Shown piece after piece: positions 15,063 through 24,781 of a DNA stretch of 64,000 nt (positions are counted from its first letter, which is position 1; every line of letters starts with the position of its first letter). The DNA comes from Flammeovirgaceae bacterium UBA5008. Its GTDB lineage: Bacteria > Bacteroidota > Bacteroidia > Cytophagales > Cyclobacteriaceae. Made by a program: the position numbers and the translations under genes. Below the pieces are notes generated by a model. It had not been told where the DNA came from. It worked only from the letters and a program-made list of their open reading frames with translations, and searched no databases. Location of the stretch: the NCBI GenBank assembly GCA_002398365.1, contig DGYK01000064.1:27963-91962 (forward strand), given 5' to 3'.

Positions 15063-17690
15063 TTATTCCACCTTTAGTCCTTTAACTGGATTGGCTTTAA
15101 TTACTTTTCTTATTTGTGTAGAAATAGTAGCCAGTAAAACAATTACCAAAATAGCAATTCCTATCAGTACGCTGGTAAACGTAATCGGTATGTGATAGCT
15201 ATACGCAAAGTCAAACATGGCTTTCATCAATTGATAGGTAAGCGGTGCGCTGACAGTTATGGAAATCGCAATCAACAGGATATAGTTTTTAGAAATCGAA
15301 TATGTCAAGCTGCCAGCACCAGCCCCCATCACTTTGCGAATACTGAATTCACGTATTCGTCCGGAAACATTTAAAGTAATCAAGCCATATAAACCCAAGC
15401 TCGCCAAAACAATAGCCATGAAGGCAATGACCTTCCAAAATTTTGCATGATTGTTCATGGTGGCGTAATAATTTCCCCACACATCTTCCTGATAGCCTCC
15501 GGAAAAAGGAACTTCCGGATATAATTCAGTCCACTTGGCTTGTACCCTTTGATATGCTTCACGCTCTTTTCCAGGTGCAATTTTCATTGCGAGATAGCGA
15601 TAGGCACTGCTATCGGCCAATCGAAAAATAGTGGGCTTGAGTTTTTCAAAAAAACTATAGCTGTGAAAATCTTTAGCCACTCCAATGATATCATAAGCAA
15701 CGCTGTCAATTTTAATGGAAGTACCGATCGGTTCACTCAGATTCAATGTTTGTGCGCATAACTCATTTATAATAATTGAACGTTTATCATTCTCCGATTG
15801 ATCTTTAAAATTTCTTCCAGCTACAAGTTGAATCCCCATCGTTTCGAGGTATTGAGCATCTATAGCCAGCTCATCGACCGATTCGTTCCTACTTCCTAAG
15901 CGAATGATTGTGTTCACATTTCCTTTTCCTAAATGTTGCGCTGCGCCTGCTACTGAAATCACATTGGGGTTTTGTGAAAAAGCTGTACGTAGCTGATCAA
16001 ATCCAGAATAATTGGGAACTGCCACATACATAGCCTGATGCTGGTTATAGCCCCAACTTCGGCCTGCAACATAATTTGAATTTTGGGTGAACAAGACGGC
16101 CGATGTGATCAGCAACAGAGCCAACACAATTTGTAAACCCAGAAATACTCTGGTGAGTGGATTGCGTTTCCCGAATTGCAGTGTTCCTTTTAATATCGTT
16201 ACAATTTCAAATCGAGAAATGTAAAATGCCGGGTAGATGCCCGATAAGATACCTGTGAAAAATAAAATTGCTGGTAAGTACATCCATAAAGTAGGATCTG
16301 TCCAGGAAAATTCCATGCTGAAGTGAAACATACTTTCCATCCACGGAATAAAAAACAAAAGTCCCAACGCGAGCCCAATCACTAATGCTACTGAAGTAAC
16401 CACTACATTCTCCGTTAAAAATTGAACGATCATGACGTTGCGTGTAGCTCCAATCGTTTTGCGCACTCCAATTTCTTTCAATCGCTTGGCAGCTGATACG
16501 ATTGCAATATTCACATAGTTGAGACAAGCTAGGATAAGCATGACCAGGCCAATAGCGATTTGAAACATGATAGCCGAATAGTTGGCTGCCGAACTAGCGG
16601 AAATATCATCTTGAATATTCTCTGATTGAATGTGCAATGTGGCTAATGGTTGAAATCCAAATTCCGCGATTGCCCAATCCGGCTCTGCGTTTTTGTTTTG
16701 TGCTTGTTTGTATTGATCCATACGTTGTTGAATAGTAGCAATGTCTCCGGCTTGATCGACCTGTACAAATGTGGCGTTTACCGTTTTACTCCAATCATCG
16801 AGGCGGTAGTTTTCTTGCAACGTGCGTATGTTATCAAAATGAATGAGAAAGCTAAAATCAATGGTGTGGGCATCCGGAAATTTTTTAGCCACTCCACTTA
16901 TTTTAAACGCCTTACTTTTGGAAGAGCCAAATTTTAACAAGATTGTTTCACCGATTGGGTTGCTCTCGCCAAAATATTTCTGAGACATCTCTTCATTCAG
17001 AATTATGCTATTGATGTCTTTGAGAGAAGCAGCTGAGCCCCATTTCATAGGGAAGGTAAACATTTCTAAAAATGAAGGGTCCGTATAGCGCACGCGCTCA
17101 TGAAAAACCAGATCCTGATACTTCACCACAACTGCTGCATCTTCCACACGGCACATGCGTTTCACTTGCGGAAAATCGTGTTGCAACAATTCACCTAAGG
17201 GTCGAGGTGATTTGCCATATTCCTGCAAACCATTATTTCGCTGTGCTTTGTAGGTGATGAGGTAAACCTCATTTTTGTTTTCATGAAACTGGTCGGTCTT
17301 GATGGTCCAGCGGGCAAACGCATAGCCCAAAATACAAAAGCCAATTGCCATGGCGAGACCAAATACATTGATAAACGAGTTTAGTGGATTGCGCAGCAAG
17401 CTGCGCGATGAGGTTTTAAAATAATTCTGCATCATGGGCAAATGGTTGAAGGTGCTGAACCATTTCCAGTTTCGGATGAGCGAGGGGCGCAACAGCTTAA
17501 TAGCATCCAAAGTATAGCGCCATTTTGCTTTCGAAATCGATTCTGCTTTTACATTTTCATAAAACAGTTCTTCCATATCGCCTTCAATCTCTTCAACAAA
17601 TTCTTTCTTCAGAAAAAAGCGCAACAACTTCAATGGCCACTTTGGTGGCTCTATGGAAGATGGATCGGTTGGCATACGCATCATTATCAT
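15063..17690 (-). CDS. FtsX-like permease with prefix domain, PadR-linked
   Basis: From ATG 17690 the protein has about 875 residues. The N-terminus (PPKWPLKLLRFFLKKEFVEE, IEGDMEELFYENV) is the permease prefix segment of Bacteroidota. It is followed by two copies of MacB periplasmic core plus FtsX permease: helix at NSFINVFGLAMAIGFCILG, core LNEEMSQKYFGESNPIGE, helices with KEIGVRKTIGA, then a second set ending in REFSIRKVMGA. Such permeases usually pair with an ATPase, which is absent here. It is the last gene of the padR-DUF6326-DUF4386 operon, starting 9 bases after the DUF4386 stop. Neighbouring in-frame ATGs make the exact start uncertain. Confidence 0.85.
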   Translation of the reverse strand: MIMMRMPTDPSSIEPPKWPLKLLRFFLKKEFVEEIEGDMEELFYENVKAESISKAKWRYTLDAIKLLRPSLIRNWKWFSTFNHLPMMQNYFKTSSRSLLRNPLNSFINVFGLAMAIGFCILGYAFARWTIKTDQFHENKNEVYLITYKAQRNNGLQEYGKSPRPLGELLQHDFPQVKRMCRVEDAAVVVKYQDLVFHERVRYTDPSFLEMFTFPMKWGSAASLKDINSIILNEEMSQKYFGESNPIGETILLKFGSSKSKAFKISGVAKKFPDAHTIDFSFLIHFDNIRTLQENYRLDDWSKTVNATFVQVDQAGDIATIQQRMDQYKQAQNKNAEPDWAIAEFGFQPLATLHIQSENIQDDISASSAANYSAIMFQIAIGLVMLILACLNYVNIAIVSAAKRLKEIGVRKTIGATRNVMIVQFLTENVVVTSVALVIGLALGLLFFIPWMESMFHFSMEFSWTDPTLWMYLPAILFFTGILSGIYPAFYISRFEIVTILKGTLQFGKRNPLTRVFLGLQIVLALLLITSAVLFTQNSNYVAGRSWGYNQHQAMYVAVPNYSGFDQLRTAFSQNPNVISVAGAAQHLGKGNVNTIIRLGSRNESVDELAIDAQYLETMGIQLVAGRNFKDQSENDKRSIIINELCAQTLNLSEPIGTSIKIDSVAYDIIGVAKDFHSYSFFEKLKPTIFRLADSSAYRYLAMKIAPGKEREAYQRVQAKWTELYPEVPFSGGYQEDVWGNYYATMNNHAKFWKVIAFMAIVLASLGLYGLITLNVSGRIREFSIRKVMGAGAGSLTYSISKNYILLIAISITVSAPLTYQLMKAMFDFAYSYHIPITFTSVLIGIAILVIVLLATISTQIRKVIKANPVKGLKVE

Positions 17691-17698
17691 TAATTTGT

Positions 17699-18406
17699 TT
17701 AAGACTTCGGATATTCTTTCGCACCAATGATCAACAACCACAGGCATGTACCAATTTCACCCAGCGAAGCCGGCAAGCGAACCCATCCAGCAATTCCTAA
17801 ATCGGCATACGTAGGATTGATCAGGTTCGCAACAATATTGATCAGGTAGCCAAAGCAACCGACCATCAACATTACGCCAAGTGCTTTTGGTAAAATGCCT
17901 GATTTAAAAATCAGATACCCGAATGGAAACAACCAGAGTCCCCAAAAGACGGAAGCAATAACAATTCCATCATTGTAAGCATTCAAATGAAACATTACTT
18001 GCTCTTGCACTTGTACTTGCGTGAGAGTAGAAGGAAGCTCCGGGTGAAGCAAAGTGAGAATGGAAAATTTGTGCGACAGGTTGAGAAATGAAATCGGAAC
18101 ACTTATGATAGAAAGCACCACCATCAGCTGAGCATACCAGCGATTGACCGATTCTAATAAACGAAATAAACTGAGCGGCAAAAAAATGAAGAATACATAA
18201 CAGGCCATGCTACTCACAATTCCCCATCGAAATAATGTTTCAGAGGTAGAAATATTTTTGAATGTAGTGGCTGCATCGCTCCACACGATCAATTGCGATG
18301 GCACGTACATCAAACTAAAAATTCCGGTTAGTACTACTCCTAAATAAAACAAACCGGCTTGGCGAGCCAAGCTATTGTTCGAACGTGATAAAGAATGATT
18401 TGTCAT
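17699..18406 (-). CDS. DUF4386 membrane protein
   Basis: The 235-residue protein carries about six hydrophobic helices and the DUF4386 signature: SLARQAGLFYLGVVLTGIF near the N-terminus, MFHLNAYNDGIVIASVFWGL in the middle, LPKALGVMLMVGCFGYLI, and LPASLGEIGTCLWLL at the end. The function of the family is unknown. It lies in the PadR-controlled operon, six bases after the DUF6326 gene, and probably acts at the inner membrane with it. Confidence 0.85.
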   Translation of the reverse strand: MTNHSLSRSNNSLARQAGLFYLGVVLTGIFSLMYVPSQLIVWSDAATTFKNISTSETLFRWGIVSSMACYVFFIFLPLSLFRLLESVNRWYAQLMVVLSIISVPISFLNLSHKFSILTLLHPELPSTLTQVQVQEQVMFHLNAYNDGIVIASVFWGLWLFPFGYLIFKSGILPKALGVMLMVGCFGYLINIVANLINPTYADLGIAGWVRLPASLGEIGTCLWLLIIGAKEYPKS

Positions 18407-18412
18407 GACGCA

Positions 18413-18835
18413 TTATTTCTGTATATCCTTGGGCCAATTCCATGCATACCATACGATGAGTGAAGTAAGCAAGGCCTCAACTATTGCTAGAAAAACATAG
18501 AATGCCCACCACGGTGCGATCGATACAAAAGCTATCAGCACCATAATGCTAGTGTAGAAAACACCAAACACAATGTTCAACCACCGATTAATCGGAGCGC
18601 GTGAGGCAATGGATAAAAAAATCATGACCGATGGAACGGCCATCAACAAGGATGCCGCAAACAATTTGAAAGGCGAATCCAAAAGTGTTTGTCCTTGAAG
18701 AAATTTGTCCAGTTTGCCGGGTACATAAAATGAAAAATAATCTCCGTAGATATAGCAACACATCACTGCAGCCCACAAGGAAGCCAACTTTATTTTGATG
18801 TCAATGGCAGAATTTTGCAATGTTTTATTTTCCAT
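18413..18835 (-). CDS. DUF6326-type membrane protein
   Basis: The 140-residue protein has four hydrophobic segments (WAAVMCCYIYGDYFSF, LLMAVPSVMIFLSIAS, WLNIVFGVFYTSIMVLIAF, FYVFLAIVEALLTSLIVWYA). IKLASLWAAVMCCYIYGDYF matches the DUF6326 family start. It is six bases after padR and six bases before the DUF4386 gene. No enzymatic motif is visible. Confidence 0.75.
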   Translation of the reverse strand: MENKTLQNSAIDIKIKLASLWAAVMCCYIYGDYFSFYVPGKLDKFLQGQTLLDSPFKLFAASLLMAVPSVMIFLSIASRAPINRWLNIVFGVFYTSIMVLIAFVSIAPWWAFYVFLAIVEALLTSLIVWYAWNWPKDIQK

Positions 18836-18841
18836 AAAGGT

Positions 18842-19186
18842 TTATACAATAGATGCTTTCAACTTAAAGGCCAGCTTGGGCATATCGTTCCATAAGCCCG
18901 CGCGAATGTCTTTCATTTCGCGTAGCACTTTGTGCGCGTGTGAGGTCGTAGAATAAATTCTCTTGCGCTTCCCTCCTCTTACTTGAGTAGCCTCCCCAAA
19001 AGCGGAAGTTAAAAACCCTTTTTCTTCCATTCGCTTGAGGGCTGATTGAATGGAGCCCACACTTAATGTTTCGTTCAACCTGCGTTCGAGCTCTCTTTTT
19101 ATCTCTACGCCATAGGCTTCCTCTTGCAAGGCTGCCACGGTTAAAAGCACTAATTCTTCAAATTCTCCTAGTTTGGTCTTTTTCAT
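18842..19186 (-). CDS. PadR family transcriptional regulator
   Basis: The 114-residue protein begins MKKTKLGEFEELVLLTVAAL, then QEEAYGVEIKRELERRLNE, SVGSIQSALKRMEEKGFL and RGGKRKRIYSTTSHAHKVL, a complete PadR winged helix. The length is that of the short PadR class. It leads the operon DUF6326-DUF4386-FtsX permease and probably represses it. A similar PadR-FtsX pair lies at 24443-27384, and both share GELEELVLL-like and RGGxRKRI motifs. Confidence 0.92.
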   Translation of the reverse strand: MKKTKLGEFEELVLLTVAALQEEAYGVEIKRELERRLNETLSVGSIQSALKRMEEKGFLTSAFGEATQVRGGKRKRIYSTTSHAHKVLREMKDIRAGLWNDMPKLAFKLKASIV

Positions 19187-19280
19187 TCGGAATGACTTTT
19201 AATCCAGAAACATGATATTAATCGTAATTGCAGTAAATATAGTTGCGTTTTTTTATAAAGAATTTCTCAGTCGCCTAATT

Positions 19281-19895
19281 CTACAGATTTTCTAATTCAG
19301 ATTGGAGATTGATTCGGGCTTGGCCTTCCCAATGGGTGAAACCAAACTCTGTTTTATAAATTCTCGGCATCGCTAAAAAGTGTTTGATCACTTTTTTTCG
19401 CCCCGGCTTATATAGCAAATCCGGATAAATAGAATACTCCTTTCGTACATTCTGACAATAGTCTATATACGTCTCTGGATCTTGCCCTAAAATAGAAAGA
19501 TCGGCATCAGTAAAATAGTTTGTGTCCTCATTCATCGATAGCTCGTGCAACTTTGTTGCCAAAATTTGAGCCTTGGTCACTGTGATCAAATCAGCCGGAA
19601 CGTTTAATTGATGCAACCGCTGTGCAGCCACTTCCGAACTTTTGGTCTCGTTATCTGAGCGTGTTGATTGATAAACAAAATCATGGTAGAATAAACTGAA
19701 CATCACCGAATGCCAGTTTTGGATACGATCTTTCATCTCGGTAAGATGCCAATAGAGGTGGTTGAGGTGTTGCAATGTATGGTAGTGCCTGCTGTTCGAC
19801 TGGTAGGCTATGGAAATCTCATTCCAAAGGCGATTCTTTAATTCACTATTGTCTGAATAGACCGAAGCTACATCAATAAATACAGATTGCAGCAT
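19281..19895 (-). CDS. HD-domain metal-dependent phosphohydrolase-like protein
   Basis: From ATG 19895 the protein has 204 residues. NSRHYHTLQHLNHLYWHLTE, then VMFSLFYHDFVYQS and NETKSSEVAAQRL, are signatures of the COG4339 group of predicted HD-domain phosphohydrolases, with RxYH, HD and a late FTDADLSILG. The HD residues appear in YHDFVY. A substrate is unknown; nucleotides are likely (inference). It stands alone between the padR operon and a histidine kinase. The 216 bases to the next gene contain AT-rich sequence only. Confidence 0.82.
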   Translation of the reverse strand: MLQSVFIDVASVYSDNSELKNRLWNEISIAYQSNSRHYHTLQHLNHLYWHLTEMKDRIQNWHSVMFSLFYHDFVYQSTRSDNETKSSEVAAQRLHQLNVPADLITVTKAQILATKLHELSMNEDTNYFTDADLSILGQDPETYIDYCQNVRKEYSIYPDLLYKPGRKKVIKHFLAMPRIYKTEFGFTHWEGQARINLQSELENL

Positions 19896-20111
19896 AAAAT
19901 AAAAAGTTAGATACAAAGATAAAGGTTACAGAATTAACGTTTCACACAGACAAATTATAGGTCATTTTGCATTGAATTGCGTGAAATCTTACGAGGGCTT
20001 TCAATCTCCAAGTACGGCTGCAATCAATCAAAAAATAGCTTTAAACTACGCCTTCTCAATTAAGGGCAATACTGATGAATCATTTTATTAAAAATTGGCT
20101 TTAAATATTGC

Positions 20112-21461
20112 ATGAATGAAGTTACGTATCAATCTCCTCAAATCAACTTTGCCGCATCTTCTACTTTTGCAGGACAAAATATGAAAAGATTTATCCGCAA
20201 TCTGATAATTGGTAAAAACACATACATTGAATCGATAAATGAGTATCGCCAGGTGATGCTATCCGGCCAGTACGGATTGATCGCACTTTTCGTCCTCGGA
20301 TTTTACATTTTCATGGATTTGCGAGAATGGCGAGTCATTACCGAATCCAGTATTGTGTACAGCACCGCCTTTATCATCATCCTGATCTCTCTTTTCTTTC
20401 ATCGAAAACAAAACCATGCACTCGCCAATTTCCTTTTGTTCTTCACCTTTAATGTTGTGCTTTTGCTTATTGTTTCGAGTGAAAGTTTAAATACCGGTGC
20501 TTTCGTATTCTTCATCCCTGTTTCCCTGGGATCTTTCGCTGTTTTCAATTACGCTCAAAGGAAAATCGCGCTCGCCTTTGCTCTATTCAGCTTTATACTT
20601 TTTACGTTAGCCATGCTGGGTACCGTTCAATTGCTTACTTTCCGAAACTATTCCGATGATTACATACGCTTAAATCAAATCATTAATTTTTCGATTGCAT
20701 TTCCTGTTTCCATTATGGCAGTGTATTTGTTGATTAGCCTTAATCACGAAAACGCAAGTCGGCTATTAGAAAGCAACCATCAACTCGCAAAATTGAATGA
20801 AGAGCTGGACCGGTTTGTATACAGCACTTCTCATGATTTGCGTGCTCCCCTGCTCTCCGTTCAAGGATTAGTGCGCCTTACCGGTCAAACATCTCATATG
20901 GATGAACGCAAAAGATACGATGAAATGATTATGGCAAGACTTTCTGCGTTAGACTCTTTCATTAAAGAGATAACCGACTATTCCCGAAATAATCGGTTGG
21001 AAATTTCGCGCGAGCCGATTAATCTGGAGGCTATGGCAAACGAAATCTGGGGCTCACTTAAATACAGTTCAGATGCTGCAGATATAGAATTCATAAATGA
21101 AATACCTGCACCACTACTCGTTACAAATGATGGAAAACGCTTGCATGTTGTTATCTCCAATTTAATTTCAAACGCCATTCGGTACCACGATCATAGAAAA
21201 GAAAAAAAATACATACGGCTACATCTGCAATTAACACCAGCCTCATTTACATTGCACGTAGAAGACAATGGACAGGGCATTGCGCCAGAGCTTCACACTA
21301 AAATATTCGATATGTTTTTCCGTGGCAACGAGTCTTCGCAAGGCTCGGGTTTGGGGCTTTATATTGTAAAAGAAACCATCGCTAAATTATCAGGCACCAT
21401 TCAGCTTACCTCTATCCCACGGCAGGGTAGTACATTTTCAATTATCATGCCGAATTCTTGA
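20112..21461 (+). CDS. Membrane sensor histidine kinase
   Basis: The 449-residue protein has about six transmembrane helices (residues 55-215), then a HisKA domain with YSTSHDLRAPLLSVQGL (H241), and an HATPase domain with the N box NLISNAIRYHDH, HVEDNGQGIAPELH, FDMFFRGNESSQGSGLGLYI. The membrane part has no extracytoplasmic domain, suggesting sensing in the membrane. No response regulator gene is adjacent. An alternative start at 20181 (MKRFIRNLIIGKN) would drop 23 residues of weak composition. It is followed 55 bases later by a related TPR kinase. Confidence 0.88.
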   Translation: MNEVTYQSPQINFAASSTFAGQNMKRFIRNLIIGKNTYIESINEYRQVMLSGQYGLIALFVLGFYIFMDLREWRVITESSIVYSTAFIIILISLFFHRKQNHALANFLLFFTFNVVLLLIVSSESLNTGAFVFFIPVSLGSFAVFNYAQRKIALAFALFSFILFTLAMLGTVQLLTFRNYSDDYIRLNQIINFSIAFPVSIMAVYLLISLNHENASRLLESNHQLAKLNEELDRFVYSTSHDLRAPLLSVQGLVRLTGQTSHMDERKRYDEMIMARLSALDSFIKEITDYSRNNRLEISREPINLEAMANEIWGSLKYSSDAADIEFINEIPAPLLVTNDGKRLHVVISNLISNAIRYHDHRKEKKYIRLHLQLTPASFTLHVEDNGQGIAPELHTKIFDMFFRGNESSQGSGLGLYIVKETIAKLSGTIQLTSIPRQGSTFSIIMPNS

Positions 21462-21516
21462 TTACATTTCAAATTCAGCATTCGCTATTCTTATAACATT
21501 TGTTTATTTTGTACAA

Positions 21517-24336
21517 ATGCGTTGCTCCCCAACCAGTACAATAAGGCTTATTGCGCCCTTTATTCTGATAATTTTTTTTTCAATTATTTCATTTGGCCAA
21601 AATTCAACCATCGATAGTTTAAATAATCGATTGGGATCTGTGGAAGGCAGAGATCGAATAGATGTTCTTAATGCAGTATCATTTCAATATCTCATTATCG
21701 ATCTGAATAAATCCTATGAGCTGATCCAAAATACAAAAAAAGAAGCCGACCGAATCTACTATCCACTGGGCAAAGCGCAAGCTGAAATTTACGAGGGCTT
21801 GTATTTTAACTTACGCGGAGAAAAAAAGAAAGCAATTCAACTTTTGCAAAAAGGCAGCGAAGATGCCCGTAAACTTGGGCATCGCGGATGGCAAGGCTAT
21901 GCACTAACTCAATTGGGAAATTTCTATCGCAATCAAGGGTTGTATGACTCCGCCAAAATCTGGTACAATAGTTCGATGAAAGTTCTGGGCGATAGTCTTT
22001 ACCCATGGCACTTATCCGTGTTGTACCGGAACCTAGGTCGGTATTATGGAAACATCTCATTACCCAAACAAGAGTTTCTCTTTCTTGAGAAATCGAGAGT
22101 CATTCGAGAAAAATTAACAGACAAAGTTTTGTTGGCCGATATATATGTGAATCTTTCTCAGTGGCATTTATCACAATCGAATTTAGAGCAGGCACTTGAG
22201 TATCTGAAAAAAGCAGAAGGAGTTCGTGCTGATGCTTCAGCTATAGAAATTCAACTTGATATTAAATATCAAAAGGCCATCATTTTCTTTCGGCAAGGAA
22301 AATATGCCGAGGGGCTGACCTATTTTGAAGAGGTAAAAAATTTCTATCTCAAAAACGCATCATTGAAGGCCTACACTAAAGCGCTCATCGATTTGGGCGA
22401 GGTGTTAGAAGAAATTGGAAACTATGACATCAGTTTAAAAAATTATTATGAAGCTTTAAAGGTGGCTGAAGAAAAAGCATATCTGAACGATGAAGTGCTG
22501 GCGCTAATTGGAATCAGTCGTAATTTTTATCGACTCAAGCAATCTCCAATGGCTAACACTTTTGTCAACAAAGCCATCCAACTTGCCGAAGCAAATCGCT
22601 TTACAGCAGATGCGGCCCGCGCCTATAATCAAAAAGGTCTAGTTCTAAAGTTTGAAAAGAAATATGATAGCGCCATTTTATTTTTTGAGCGGTCCTTAGC
22701 TATCCGAAAAAGTACGAATGATAAAAAAGGAGCAGCTTCTACCATGGCTAATGTGGGTGAAACCCTAGAGGCCAAAGGAAAATATAAAGAAGCATTGGAA
22801 TACTTGTTAGAGAGCATTAAAATAAAAGAAGAAATACTACATCAAAGCGGTTTGGCGTGGGGGTATTATGATTTAGGTAGTGTGTATACGAAACTGGGTA
22901 ACTATCCAGAGGCCAACCGCTATTTGAATCTTGCAGAACAAACTGCACGATTGACAAACCATGGAATTGTATTAGTTAATACATATGAGACGCGAAGGAA
23001 TTTGATGATCAAACAAGGTAAGCTCAACGAGGCACTTCGATACTCCATGTTATTTGAGAAAATAAAGGACTCAGTCGATAATTCTGTTCTAAGCAATCGT
23101 ATATTAAGCTTACAGAGTAACTACGAGCTTGACAAACGAAATCAAGAAATACGATTATTGCAGGCTAATGATCAACTCCGCCAAAAGGCCATGGAGAACC
23201 AACAGGAAAAAATTGATAACCAGCGGATCATTATTCTTATAACGATTATTGGTCTTGTCATAGCGAGTGTATTGTTTTATCAACTTTTTCGATCATCTAA
23301 TCAAACCAAACTTTTAAATCGGCAATTGCAAGAGCGGAATGAAGAAATAACCGTGCAGAGTGAAGAATTAACCGAAGCAAACCAAGCTCTTCAAAAAGTA
23401 AATACCGAATTAGCCGAACGAACTGAGGAAATACTAGCACAAGCTGAAGAATTGACAGAAGCCAATACATCGCTGACCGAGTTAAACAGAACATTGGCTG
23501 AAAAGCAAGAAGAAATTCAGGCTCAATCGGAAGAATTACGAATCAGCAATGAAATCATACGCCAGCTTAACGAGGGGCTTGAACAAAAAGTAATGGACCG
23601 CACCCGTCAGTTGGAGCAGGCATATAAAGAATTAGATACTTTTTTTTACAGATCCTCTCATGACTTTCGAAGACCGCTGACAACTTTCATGGGATTATCG
23701 GAAGTGGCCAAAATTACCGTAAAGGATCAACATGCCCTTCACCTGTTTGAAAAAGTACGTGAGACTGCCGTCAATCTGGATCGAATGTTGATCAAATTGC
23801 AATCGATCAGTGATGTAGGAGCGCAGCAATTTGTTTATAAAGAAATTTCGATTCCCCTACTTTTAGAAGCTACACTGGATGCATTCAGAGAGAGTATAGA
23901 TCGAAAAAATATAAAGTTTCAATCGCAAATTCAAAATGTTCTCGGGTTCTATTCCTATCCAGCCTTTATCAAAATTGTCATCGAAAATTTGGTTGAAAAT
24001 GCTATCCAATTTTGTCGTCTGCAAGATGCCTTTATCGATTTAGAGATACAAAATCAAAATGGCGGACTTCAGCTCACAATAAGAGATAATGGAATTGGTA
24101 TTGAAAAAGAATATCAAGATCGTATTTTCGATATGTTCTTTAGAGGTAGCGAACACTCCAAAGGAAATGGCTTGGGTTTATACATCGTTAAAAAAGCCGT
24201 TGAAAAATTAAACGGGCGAATTACTTTTGAAAGTACCCCAGCGGTGGGTACAATATTTGTCGTTTTGATTCCGAACGGCAATCAGTATGTTCACAAATCG
24301 CAAAATCTACGCGGTAGTCATTCTTCGATGATTTAA
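21517..24336 (+). CDS. TPR-containing membrane histidine kinase
   Basis: The 939-residue protein opens with a hydrophobic signal or anchor (residues 10-28). Tetratricopeptide repeats follow to about residue 520 (GYALTQLGNFYRNQGLYDSA, ASTMANVGETLEAKGKYKEA). Then come a transmembrane helix (IIILITIIGLVIASVLFYQL), a coiled coil of near-repeats (EEITVQSEELTEAN, EEILAQAEELTEAN, EEIQAQSEELRISN) and a HisKA/HATPase core with SSHDFRRPLTTFMGL (H715), NLVENAIQFC and GNGLGLYIVK. The periplasmic TPR region probably receives a protein or peptide signal. No cognate regulator is adjacent. Confidence 0.9.
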   Translation: MRCSPTSTIRLIAPFILIIFFSIISFGQNSTIDSLNNRLGSVEGRDRIDVLNAVSFQYLIIDLNKSYELIQNTKKEADRIYYPLGKAQAEIYEGLYFNLRGEKKKAIQLLQKGSEDARKLGHRGWQGYALTQLGNFYRNQGLYDSAKIWYNSSMKVLGDSLYPWHLSVLYRNLGRYYGNISLPKQEFLFLEKSRVIREKLTDKVLLADIYVNLSQWHLSQSNLEQALEYLKKAEGVRADASAIEIQLDIKYQKAIIFFRQGKYAEGLTYFEEVKNFYLKNASLKAYTKALIDLGEVLEEIGNYDISLKNYYEALKVAEEKAYLNDEVLALIGISRNFYRLKQSPMANTFVNKAIQLAEANRFTADAARAYNQKGLVLKFEKKYDSAILFFERSLAIRKSTNDKKGAASTMANVGETLEAKGKYKEALEYLLESIKIKEEILHQSGLAWGYYDLGSVYTKLGNYPEANRYLNLAEQTARLTNHGIVLVNTYETRRNLMIKQGKLNEALRYSMLFEKIKDSVDNSVLSNRILSLQSNYELDKRNQEIRLLQANDQLRQKAMENQQEKIDNQRIIILITIIGLVIASVLFYQLFRSSNQTKLLNRQLQERNEEITVQSEELTEANQALQKVNTELAERTEEILAQAEELTEANTSLTELNRTLAEKQEEIQAQSEELRISNEIIRQLNEGLEQKVMDRTRQLEQAYKELDTFFYRSSHDFRRPLTTFMGLSEVAKITVKDQHALHLFEKVRETAVNLDRMLIKLQSISDVGAQQFVYKEISIPLLLEATLDAFRESIDRKNIKFQSQIQNVLGFYSYPAFIKIVIENLVENAIQFCRLQDAFIDLEIQNQNGGLQLTIRDNGIGIEKEYQDRIFDMFFRGSEHSKGNGLGLYIVKKAVEKLNGRITFESTPAVGTIFVVLIPNGNQYVHKSQNLRGSHSSMI

Positions 24337-24388
24337 TCTTTATTTGAAGAAGGACTAGCATTTGGTTCTTGAATTACTTTCATTCTAC

Positions 24389-24405
24389 AAATATGAAACA
24401 TATTT
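24389..24405. promoter_or_regulatory. Inverted repeat upstream of second padR gene
   Basis: AAATATG-AAA-CATATTT is a perfect 7-base inverted repeat with a 3-base spacer, 38-54 bases before the padR start at 24443. PadR proteins usually bind palindromes in their own promoter, so autoregulation is likely (inference). No equally good repeat is visible before the other padR gene. Confidence 0.55.
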
Positions 24406-24442
24406 ATTACTTTCACGTTTGTGGAACTAATTGCTTAAAGGA

Positions 24443-24781
24443 ATGAAAGGAAATTATCTAGGAGAGCTAGAGGAACTGGTTCTATTGCATGTAGGGATTT
24501 TGTATCCCAATGCCTATGGCGTTGCTGTGATGGACGAAATCGAAAAGCAAGCTGGCCGTAGCCTCAATATTAGCGCAGTCCATTCCGTATTAACACGGTT
24601 AGAGGAGAAGGGGCTCCTTAAATCAAAAATGAGTGACCCCACCGAAGAACGCGGGGGCAGGCGAAAACGAATTTTTTTGCTGACCGCTGCGGGTAAGCGC
24701 AGTTTGGAAGAAGCCAATGAATTGAGGAATCAGTTGTTTAGTCAGATACCCAAAGTGGCGTTGCAATTTCGCTTAGCATGA
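24443..24781 (+). CDS. PadR family transcriptional regulator
   Basis: From ATG 24443 the protein has 112 residues. GELEELVLLHVGILYPNAYG, SAVHSVLTRLEEKGLLKSK and ERGGRRKRIFLLTAAGKRSL match PadR. An upstream TTG at 24431 would add four residues; the ATG is preferred. Its stop overlaps the ATG of the downstream permease (ATGA), so the two are coupled. It is probably controlled by the inverted repeat at 24389. Confidence 0.92.
   Translation: MKGNYLGELEELVLLHVGILYPNAYGVAVMDEIEKQAGRSLNISAVHSVLTRLEEKGLLKSKMSDPTEERGGRRKRIFLLTAAGKRSLEEANELRNQLFSQIPKVALQFRLA

Noticed and set aside
20148..20169. TTTG and TACTTTTG before an internal ATG of the histidine kinase at 20181
   Set aside because: TACTTTTG matches TAnnTTTG, but the upstream TTTG is only 10 bases away instead of about 20, so it is not a standard promoter; not enough to choose the start.
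21498..21518. ATTTGT-N9-ACAAAT inverted repeat at the TPR kinase start
   Set aside because: Short AT-rich arms overlapping the start codon; easily due to chance.
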